From: Phyllobacteriaceae bacterium UBA1940
Lineage (GTDB): Bacteria; Pseudomonadota; Alphaproteobacteria; Rhizobiales; Rhizobiaceae
Assembly: GCA_002336975.1 (NCBI GenBank)
Contig: DDFA01000109.1
Coordinates: 65,567 to 87,670, forward strand
DNA: 22,104 nt
Direction of reading: 5' to 3'
Made by a program: the position numbers and the translations under genes. The notes beneath the pieces were generated by a model. That model worked only from the letters and a program-made list of their open reading frames with translations, ran no database searches and had not been told where the DNA came from. Within the stretch, counting starts at the first letter, position 1. Every line of letters starts with the position of its first letter. Shown here piece after piece: positions 16,594 to 22,104 of the stretch.

Positions 16594-16611
16594 TTCACAC
16601 CGGCGTGACAG
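16594..16611 (-). promoter_or_regulatory. Possible Pho box or palindromic operator before the 5'-nucleotidase gene
   Basis: Read on the minus strand the site is CTGTCAC GCCG GTGTGAA. Its 7-4-7 spacing equals that of a PhoB box: the first half fits the CTGTCAC/T consensus well and the second half matches only four of seven. The same bases contain the near-palindrome TCAC-A-CCGG-C-GTGA, which could instead bind another dimeric repressor. It lies about 70 bases before the start codon, a plausible promoter position. Confidence 0.3.
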
Positions 16612-16639
16612 CTGCGCAAGCCTTTTGGTGATCTCGTTT

Positions 16640-17890
16640 TCAGCCATAGCTGCGCTCGTCGGCAATGACCTTGCCGTCATTGGGCAAGGACCCCGCCGGC
16701 GCCAGCCTTGCGGCGCCGCCAAGTTTGGTCACGTCGCGCAGGCTGGCGGCGATCGCGGCGATGTCGGGCGCGGCGCCGCCGCGGGCCTCGACATGCAGTT
16801 CCATGGCGTCGCGCTCGCCGTCGCGGGTCACCACCAGGCGTCCGCGCAGGATGTCGGGGTGGCGGGCGAGCACCTGCGCCACCTGCTTGGGATCGACGAA
16901 CATGCCCTTGACCTTGGTGCGCTGGTCGGCGCGGCCCATCCATCCCCTGATGCGGGTGTTGGTGCGCCCGCAGGGCGAGGGTTCGGCCAGGATCGCCGAC
17001 AGATCGCCGGTTCCCAGCCGCACCAGCGGATAGGCCGGGTTGAAGGAGGTGACGACGACCTCGCCGACTTCGCCCGGGGCAACGGGATCGTCGGTGCCGG
17101 GACGGACGATCTCGACGATCAGGTTCTCGCTCAGCATCATGCCCGGGTTCGGCTCGCCGGCGGCGTTGGCCGTCTCATAGGCGATGACGCCGAACTCGGC
17201 GGTCGCGTAGCACTGCATGATCTTGACGCCGCGCGCCGCGTATTCCGCCCGCAGCGACGGAAACAGCGCCCCGCCGGAGACAAGGCCGCGCCTGATCGAC
17301 GACAGGTCGCGTCCGGTCTCGTCGGCCTTGTCGAGCAGGACCTTGAGATAATCCGGCGTGCCGGCGTAGACGCCCGGCTTCAGGTCGGCGGCGGCGTCCA
17401 ACTGCATGTCGGTGTTGCCGGTGCCGGCGGCGAAGACGACGCAGCCGAGCGCGCGCGCGCCCTCGTCGATGATGAAGGCGCCGGGCGTCATATGATAGGC
17501 GAAGGTGTTGTGAACGATGTCGCCGGGGCGCACCCCGGCGGCGAAGAACGCCCGGGCGCACTGCCAGTGGTCGACGCCGTCGGCCTGTGGCTCCCAGATC
17601 GGGCCGGGCGACAGATAGATGCGCTTGCCGCGTCGGGATGCGAGATCGGCAAAGCCGCCGAAAGGCGGATCGTCGCGCTGGAACTGCATCAGGTCCGGTT
17701 TTCTGAGCACCGGCAGTTTCGCCAGGGCGGCGCGATCGGTGACGGTGGACACGTCATGGCCGGCCAGCCATTTCGCCAGGCCCGGCATGCGAGCCGTCGC
17801 ATCGGCCAGGAACGCCGGCAGGCGCGCGAACAGTTCCGCCTCGCGCGTCCTGGGATCGCGTGTCTCCAGCGCGTCGAAAAATTCGGCCAT
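16640..17890 (-). CDS. PaaK-like adenylate-forming enzyme (phenylacetate-CoA ligase family)
   Basis: A 416-residue protein with the C-terminal motifs of the PaaK-type AMP-binding superfamily: YAGTPDYL (about 175-182), RGLVSGGALF (201-210), CYATAEFG (227-234), PLVRLGTGDLSAI (288-300) and GRADQRTKVKGMFVDPKQV (319-337). The nucleotide P-loop, normally a Ser/Thr/Gly-rich SSGTTG-type segment, is replaced by LSPGPIWEP (93-101). Substrate cannot be told from sequence, and a CoA-ligase reaction is inferred from family only. The start at 17890 has GGGAGG 4 bases upstream; an in-frame ATG at 17944 lacks one. It lies 114 bases before the 5'-nucleotidase on the same strand, with no paa or transporter genes nearby. 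Confidence 0.85.
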   Translation of the reverse strand: MAEFFDALETRDPRTREAELFARLPAFLADATARMPGLAKWLAGHDVSTVTDRAALAKLPVLRKPDLMQFQRDDPPFGGFADLASRRGKRIYLSPGPIWEPQADGVDHWQCARAFFAAGVRPGDIVHNTFAYHMTPGAFIIDEGARALGCVVFAAGTGNTDMQLDAAADLKPGVYAGTPDYLKVLLDKADETGRDLSSIRRGLVSGGALFPSLRAEYAARGVKIMQCYATAEFGVIAYETANAAGEPNPGMMLSENLIVEIVRPGTDDPVAPGEVGEVVVTSFNPAYPLVRLGTGDLSAILAEPSPCGRTNTRIRGWMGRADQRTKVKGMFVDPKQVAQVLARHPDILRGRLVVTRDGERDAMELHVEARGGAAPDIAAIAASLRDVTKLGGAARLAPAGSLPNDGKVIADERSYG

Positions 17891-18010
17891 CTGTCCTCCC
17901 GGAATTGCGCGCGCACTATCGCAGCAGCCTTGCCCGCCTTGCAAGGTTGTTCAGCGGGTCAAGAGGCGGGTCGGTGCGAGATCGGGGCCGGGCGCGGCAA
18001 CGCCACGAGG

Positions 18011-18041
18011 CGACGGCGCGCGCCGTGCGGGCGCGCCGTCG
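18011..18041 (-). terminator. GC-rich hairpin after omp10
   Basis: A perfect 10-base stem (CGACGGCGCG / CGCGCCGTCG) with an 11-base loop starts 22 bases past the omp10 stop, between omp10 and the PaaK-like gene. No T run follows on the minus strand (CCTCGTGGCGTT), so it is not a textbook intrinsic terminator. It may still stall or protect the 3' end. Confidence 0.45.
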
Positions 18042-18062
18042 GGTCCGGCAAGGGTGGAGCCG

Positions 18063-18455
18063 TCAGGCGACGCCGGGCTGCTTGCGCACCAGCACGAATT
18101 GCTGGCCGGCCGAACTGGTGCAATTCATCTGCGTCGCCGTCACCAGCGAGCAGTTCACGCTCGACGTCGTCTGGCGGATGATCGAGGTCACCGAAATGGT
18201 CACCATCGTCGGACTGGTGTTCTGGTAGGTTCCGGTCGCCAGCTTGTTGCCGGTGTCGACAGCCAGCGTTTCGAATGTGCCGGCGTTAAAGCGCGACATG
18301 GCGACGCCGTCGGTCGACAGCCACTCGCCTTCGACGCCCTGCGGCGCGCGCACCACCGGCGTGGTCAGACCGGGGCCTGGCCCGGTCTGGCACCCGGCGA
18401 TGGCCAACAGTCCGAGCGCAGCCCCCGCCAGCGCAGACTTCCGTGCAAAATGCAT
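18063..18455 (-). CDS. omp10: Omp10-like outer-membrane lipoprotein
   Basis: A 130-residue lipoprotein. The lipobox IAGC gives a lipidated Cys22 after a hydrophobic signal (SALAGAALGLLAIAG). The body matches the Omp10 pattern of Brucella and other Rhizobiales: G-x-EGEWLSTDGVA, FNAGTFETLAVDT, NKLATGTYQNTSPTMVTI and the strongly conserved VNCSLVTATQMNCTSSAGQQF with two cysteines. In Brucella, Omp10 is a surface-exposed minor outer-membrane protein; its biochemical role is not settled. The ATG at 18455 is preceded by AGGGA at 8-base spacing; a longer in-frame start at 18524 would disrupt the lipoprotein signal. It lies 78 bases after homospermidine synthase on the same strand. Confidence 0.9.
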   Translation of the reverse strand: MHFARKSALAGAALGLLAIAGCQTGPGPGLTTPVVRAPQGVEGEWLSTDGVAMSRFNAGTFETLAVDTGNKLATGTYQNTSPTMVTISVTSIIRQTTSSVNCSLVTATQMNCTSSAGQQFVLVRKQPGVA

Positions 18456-18533
18456 GGCAATATTCCCTGTTACTGTCCCCACCGACCTTGAATTGCGCGT
18501 TATCGCTGCGAAATCAATAGCCAACGGTCGCTG

Positions 18534-19979
18534 TCAACGAACGAGAATGTTCCTGAATTGCCAGGGGTCCTTCTCGTCGATGTCCTCGGGGAAAAGGCCC
18601 GGCCGGCCCTCCAGCGGGGTCCAGTCGGTATAGTAGCCGTTCATCGGGCCGAGATAAGGCCGCTGCACTTCCAGGCAACGGCGATAATCCACCTCATCGG
18701 CCTCGATGATGCCCGCATTCGGGTTCTCGAGCGCCCAGACCATGCCGGCCAGCACCGCCGACGACACCTGCAGGCCGGTGGCGTTCTGGTGCGGGGCAAG
18801 CCGGCGCGCTTCGTCGAGCGTCAGCTGCGAACCATACCAGTAGGCGTTCTTCTTGTGGCCGAAGACCAGCACGCCGAGTTCGTCGGCGCCGTCGACCAGT
18901 TCGTTTTCGTCGAGCACATGATGCACCGGCTGCGGCTTGCCGGCGGCGCCGAACATCTCGTTCAGCGACAGGATGGCGTCGTTGCAAGGGTGGTAGGCAT
19001 AGTGGCAGGTGGGGCGATACTTCACCTCGCCCTTCTTGTCGCGCACCGTGTAATAGTCCGAGATCGAGATCGCCTCATTGTGCGTCACCAGCAGGCCGTA
19101 CTGCGGGCCGGGCGTCGGACACCAGGTGCGCACTCGCGTGTTTGCGCCCGGCTGTTCGAGGAAAATGCCGGCCTTGCTGCCTTTCTTGTGCGTCTTGGCG
19201 TTCTTGGGCATCCATTTCTCGTTGGTGCCCCAGCCCAGTTCCGCCGGCTGCAGGCCTTCCGAAATGAACCCTTCGACCGACCAGGTGTTCCAGAACACGT
19301 TGAGCGGTTTGGGACGCTTGGTGCGCTGGGTGTCGCGTTCGGCGATATGCACGCCCTTGACGCCCAGTTTCTTCATCAGTTTGGCCCAGCCCTGGCGGTC
19401 GTTGGGGCCCGGCTCCTTGACGTCGAGCTTGGTGTCTTTGGCGAGGTCGACCAGCGCCTGCTTGACGAACCACGACACCATGCCGGGATTGGCGCCGCAG
19501 GTGGAGATGGCCGTCGGACCGCCCGGGTTCTTGCGCTTTTCGGCCAGCAGGCTCTCGCGCAGCGCATAGTTGGTGCGGTCGGCGTTCTTCACCTTGTCGT
19601 CGAAATAGAAGCCGAGCCACGGTTCGATGACGGTGTCGACATAAAGGGCGCCGAGTTCGCGGCACAGCCGCATCAGATCGACCGAGCCGGTGTCGACCGA
19701 CAGGTTGACGCAAAAACCCTGTCCGCCGCCCTTGGTCAGCAGCGGCGTCAGCAGCTTCTTGTAATTGTCCTTGGTGACCGCCTCCTGGATCAGGCCGACG
19801 CCGTATTCATCGAGAACGGCCTTGTTCTCGTCGCTCGGGTCGATGACTGCCAGGCGGGACTTGTCGAATTTGAAGTGGCGTTCGATCAGGGGAAGGGTGC
19901 CTCTGCCGATCGAACCGAAGCCGATCATTACGATTGGGCCGGTGATCTCACCGTGAACGAGCCATTTCGCATTCGCCAA
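18534..19979 (-). CDS. hss: Homospermidine synthase
   Basis: A 481-residue protein of the bacterial Hss family. It makes sym-homospermidine from two putrescines, or putrescine plus spermidine, with NAD+ as bound cofactor. The N-terminal dinucleotide motif is VMIGFGSIGRGTLP (about 17-30), followed by family blocks DTVIEPWLGFYFD, STCGANPGMVSWFVKQAL, VHIAERDTQ, FWNTWSVEGF and CHYAYHPCNDA. The start codon is TTG. An in-frame TGA lies two codons upstream and there is no ATG in the first part of the frame, so TTG is well supported; GGAG lies 9 bases before it. Homospermidine is a major polyamine in rhizobia, in keeping with the host assignment. Confidence 0.97.
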   Translation of the reverse strand: MANAKWLVHGEITGPIVMIGFGSIGRGTLPLIERHFKFDKSRLAVIDPSDENKAVLDEYGVGLIQEAVTKDNYKKLLTPLLTKGGGQGFCVNLSVDTGSVDLMRLCRELGALYVDTVIEPWLGFYFDDKVKNADRTNYALRESLLAEKRKNPGGPTAISTCGANPGMVSWFVKQALVDLAKDTKLDVKEPGPNDRQGWAKLMKKLGVKGVHIAERDTQRTKRPKPLNVFWNTWSVEGFISEGLQPAELGWGTNEKWMPKNAKTHKKGSKAGIFLEQPGANTRVRTWCPTPGPQYGLLVTHNEAISISDYYTVRDKKGEVKYRPTCHYAYHPCNDAILSLNEMFGAAGKPQPVHHVLDENELVDGADELGVLVFGHKKNAYWYGSQLTLDEARRLAPHQNATGLQVSSAVLAGMVWALENPNAGIIEADEVDYRRCLEVQRPYLGPMNGYYTDWTPLEGRPGLFPEDIDEKDPWQFRNILVR

Positions 19980-20103
19980 TTTTCAGCACTCCATTGCTGT
20001 TTCATCTGGCCAAGGACAAACCACATCGGCGCATCGGAATAAACAGGATTCAGCAAAAAGCGCCGTTTTGCAGCGGTTTCGCCGGGTTTGGAGGGCTTTG
20101 ACC

Positions 20104-21108
20104 TCAATCCTTGTGCTTCTTCTCCAGATGACCGCCGAAGGCAAAACGCATCGCCGACTGCATCTTGTCGGCGAAGACGGCATTGCCGCGCGAGGAAAAC
20201 CGGTCGAACAGCGCCGCCGACAGCACCGGGGCGGGCACGCCGGTGTCGATCGCCGACTTCAACGTCCAGCGGCCTTCGCCGGAATCCGACACCCGGCCTT
20301 CGAACCCGTCCAGCCTGGGATTGGCGGCCAGCGCCTGCGCCGTCAGGTCGAGCAGCCAGGAGCCGACGACGCTGCCGTGCCGCCAGACCTCGGCGACGGC
20401 GGCAAGGTCGATGTCCATGCGGTAATATTGCGGTTCGGCAAGCGGCGTCGTCTCGGCGTCGGCAGCGCGATCCTGGGCGCCGGCATTGGCGGAGTTGAGG
20501 ATGTTGAAGCCTTCCGCATAGGCCGCCATCAACCCGTATTCGATGCCGTTGTGGACCATTTTGACGAAGTGGCCGGCGCCGCTTGGCCCACAATGCAGAT
20601 AGCCTTGCGGCGCGGTGCCGGTGGCGGGCGAGGGCGCGGCGTCGCCATTGGGCGCAAGCGAGGCAAAGACCGGGGCGAGCCGCTGCACGGCGTCCTTCGG
20701 TCCACCGATCATCAGGCAGTAGCCGCGCTCCAGCCCCCACACGCCGCCGCTGGTGCCGACATCGACGAAGCCGATCCCGGCGGGCGCCAGTTCCGCCGCC
20801 AGGTCGATCGCGTCGCGGTAATTGGAGTTGCCGCCGTCGACGATGGTGTCGCCGGCCTGCATCAGTTTCGCCAGCCTGCGCACATTGTCGCCGGTGATCG
20901 CGGCGGGCAGCATCAGCCAGGCGGCGCGCGGCGGCGTCAGTTTTTGGACAAACTCCTCAATTGTCGCGGCGCCCGTCGCGCCGGCTTCGACCAGGTCCGC
21001 CACCGCGCCGGCATTGATGTCGAAGACGACGCATTGGTGGCCGGCGCGCAGCAGCCTGCGCACCATGTTCGCGCCCATCCGGCCAAGGCCAATCATTCCG
21101 ATCTGCAT
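20104..21108 (-). CDS. gnd: 6-phosphogluconate dehydrogenase (decarboxylating), short NAD-type
   Basis: A 334-residue protein of the short Gnd form, against about 470 for the NADP enzyme of E. coli. It oxidises 6-phosphogluconate to ribulose-5-phosphate and CO2. The nucleotide motif is GMIGLGRMGANM (4-15). The second strand ends VVFDIN: Asp30 occupies the place where NADP enzymes have Asn-Arg-Thr, which points to NAD+ preference. Substrate and catalytic motifs are DGGNSNYRDA, GTSGGVWGLERG and GHFVKMVHNGIEYGLM (Lys and Asn). The ATG at 21108 has GGA upstream. hss begins 124 bases downstream on the same strand. No zwf or pgl is in the window. Confidence 0.95.
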   Translation of the reverse strand: MQIGMIGLGRMGANMVRRLLRAGHQCVVFDINAGAVADLVEAGATGAATIEEFVQKLTPPRAAWLMLPAAITGDNVRRLAKLMQAGDTIVDGGNSNYRDAIDLAAELAPAGIGFVDVGTSGGVWGLERGYCLMIGGPKDAVQRLAPVFASLAPNGDAAPSPATGTAPQGYLHCGPSGAGHFVKMVHNGIEYGLMAAYAEGFNILNSANAGAQDRAADAETTPLAEPQYYRMDIDLAAVAEVWRHGSVVGSWLLDLTAQALAANPRLDGFEGRVSDSGEGRWTLKSAIDTGVPAPVLSAALFDRFSSRGNAVFADKMQSAMRFAFGGHLEKKHKD

Positions 21109-21287
21109 ATCGTCGTTCCAATCCAGCTAGCGGTCAGCGCCTTTGTGCATCCCAACAGACGGTCATTGCAACAGCGCGGTCCCGCCTCGCGCCCGCCGAG
21201 GAATTGGGGGGTGGTCAAATTGTGAATCCTTTTTGTCCCCCTGCCGAAAACCACGCCGATACTTGGCCTGCGACAACGGGGACGAAA

Positions 21288-21701
21288 ATGCGCCAGGGCG
21301 GCTATTCGGATCGGGAAATCAGGGTGCTTCAGCGCATTGTCGCGCTGCTGATCTCGCTGGCCGGTCTGTGCGAACGCGCTGCCGCCCTGCCGCAACCGCT
21401 GCGCGGTTCCGTGCTCTGGCTTCTCAGGCCGGGCGAGGCCTGCATCCGTCGCCTCTTTTTCGGCGCAACCGTGGAACGGGACGTCCCGTATTCAACGTCC
21501 GGCGATGCGCCGAATGACGCGTTCGATCTCGCCGAACGCTTCCTTGCGCTGGCGCAGGCGCTTTACGAGACGCTGCAAGCCATCATGGTCGACTGGGTCG
21601 CTGGCCCGTTGCGCCCGGCGCGGCCGCATCGCTCCGTGCGTCCGGCCGCAGCCGTCTACGACCACACCTGGCTGCAGCCGGCAAAACTCGACACGTCCTG
21701 A
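21288..21701 (+). CDS. Hypothetical protein, 137 residues
   Basis: I do not recognise this protein with certainty. The ATG at 21288 is preceded by GGGG with 6-base spacing; a longer frame opens at 21204 but lacks a good ribosome site. The protein has one hydrophobic segment (about 13-34, VLQRIVALLISLAGLCERAAAL), which might be a membrane helix or amphipathic. A conserved-looking LRPGEACIRRLFFG follows at 46-59, then an Ala/Leu-rich helix (about 78-100) and a Pro/Arg-rich C-terminus. No signal-peptidase site or catalytic motif is evident. Codon use looks like its neighbours, so it is probably a real chromosomal gene. It is divergent from gnd and lies 146 bases before ilvD. Confidence 0.6.
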   Translation: MRQGGYSDREIRVLQRIVALLISLAGLCERAAALPQPLRGSVLWLLRPGEACIRRLFFGATVERDVPYSTSGDAPNDAFDLAERFLALAQALYETLQAIMVDWVAGPLRPARPHRSVRPAAAVYDHTWLQPAKLDTS

Positions 21702-21847
21702 GCTGAATTGGCCGCCATCGCGCCCCGTCGACGCGGCCCGGAGCTTTCCGGCGTCGCGCGCCCGGCCTTGGACCGGCCACTTTTCTGTTCATTTCACAGG
21801 CAATCGGCGATATTGACAACCGACGTTTTGAAACGAAAGCCGATTTG

Positions 21848-22104
21848 ATGCCCGCATATCGCTCCAGAACCACCACCCACGGCCGCAACATGGCTGGCGC
21901 GCGCGGCCTGTGGCGCGCCACCGGCATGAAGGACGGCGATTTCGGCAAGCCGATCATCGCGGTGGTCAACTCGTTCACGCAGTTCGTTCCAGGTCACGTG
22001 CATCTGAAAGATCTCGGCCAGCTGGTGGCGCGCGAGATCGAGGCGGCAGGCGGCGTGGCGAAAGAGTTCAACACCATTGCCGTCGACGACGGCATCGCCA
22101 TGGG
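21848..22104 (+). CDS. ilvD: Dihydroxy-acid dehydratase, 5' part (cut by window end)
   Basis: An ATG at 21848 opens a frame that is still open at base 22104, giving 85 codons of a protein normally about 610-615 residues long. The N-terminus [20 protein letters not shown], then [20 protein letters not shown] and [13 protein letters not shown], is diagnostic for IlvD. This is the Fe-S enzyme that dehydrates dihydroxy-acids in valine, leucine and isoleucine synthesis. The window stops before the cluster cysteine that follows. A TTGACA lies at 21813-21818, but no good -10 box follows at 16-18 bases, so I do not call a promoter. No strong Shine-Dalgarno precedes the ATG. Confidence 0.95.
   Translation, partial: MPAYRSRTTTHGRNMAGARGLWRATGMKDGDFGKPIIAVVNSFTQFVPGHVHLKDLGQLVAREIEAAGGVAKEFNTIAVDDGIAM

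Noticed and set aside
16556..18181. 541-codon plus-strand frame opposite the PaaK-like gene
   Set aside because: Antisense shadow with low-complexity Gly/Arg/Ala content, crossing intergenic DNA.
18558..20042. 494-codon plus-strand frame opposite homospermidine synthase
   Set aside because: Shadow of a well-conserved gene; no ribosome site or recognisable motif.
21729..21756. Bulged hairpin (CGACG...CCGGA, loop GCTT, TCCGG CGTCG) after the hypothetical gene
   Set aside because: The stem is interrupted by a 4-base bulge and lacks a T run, so calling it a terminator is not justified.
21813..21818. Perfect TTGACA before ilvD
   Set aside because: No acceptable -10 hexamer follows at 16-18 bases and the ATG is only 30 bases away.

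Overview
The window is a GC-rich chromosomal segment from an alphaproteobacterium of the Rhizobiales (Hyphomicrobiales). It is most likely Mesorhizobium-like (Phyllobacteriaceae). The evidence is an Omp10-type lipoprotein like that of Brucella, a rhizobial-type homospermidine synthase, a short NAD-type 6-phosphogluconate dehydrogenase, a two-CBS arabinose-5-phosphate isomerase, and many third-position G/C codons. It is gene-dense: no stretch longer than 300 bases lacks a gene. I saw no tRNA, rRNA, CRISPR array, insertion sequence or phage gene.

Layout. (1) 1-5266, plus strand: the 3' two thirds of gltB, a vapB-vapC toxin-antitoxin pair, then gltD. The two subunit genes of NADPH-glutamate synthase are therefore separated by a TA module of lower GC. 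(2) 5289-7749, minus strand: a lytic murein transglycosylase followed after 4 bases by a periplasmic SGNH/DUF459 protein, probably one operon. (3) 7950-8843, plus: galU. (4) 8844-10595, minus: a putative outer-membrane beta-barrel protein whose stop codon abuts that of galU. (5) 10733-11731, plus: kdsD/kpsF. (6) 11735-14332, minus: hemH, then a stomatin-like SPFH protein, then its NfeD partner. (7) 14462-17890, minus: a PaaK-like adenylate-forming enzyme, then a secreted 5'-nucleotidase with a repeat linker and a LysM-like tail. A clear intrinsic terminator follows. (8) 18063-21108, minus: short-form gnd, homospermidine synthase and omp10. (9) 21288-22104, plus: an unrecognised small protein and the 5' end of ilvD, cut by the window edge.

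Functionally, most genes are housekeeping: nitrogen assimilation (gltBD), envelope and surface polysaccharide (transglycosylase, SGNH protein, galU, barrel protein, kdsD, omp10), membrane quality control (SPFH/NfeD), haem (hemH), polyamine (hss), sugar acid oxidation (gnd) and branched-chain amino acids (ilvD). I found no clear, wholly new multi-gene system. The points most worth a second look are vapBC inside gltBD with its paired GCATATGC operator, the SGNH protein lacking the usual Asp/His pair, a 23-codon ORF with a perfect Shine-Dalgarno antisense to the hemH end, the 5'-nucleotidase/LysM architecture, the PaaK-like enzyme without a classical P-loop, and two convergent gene pairs with essentially no intergenic space.
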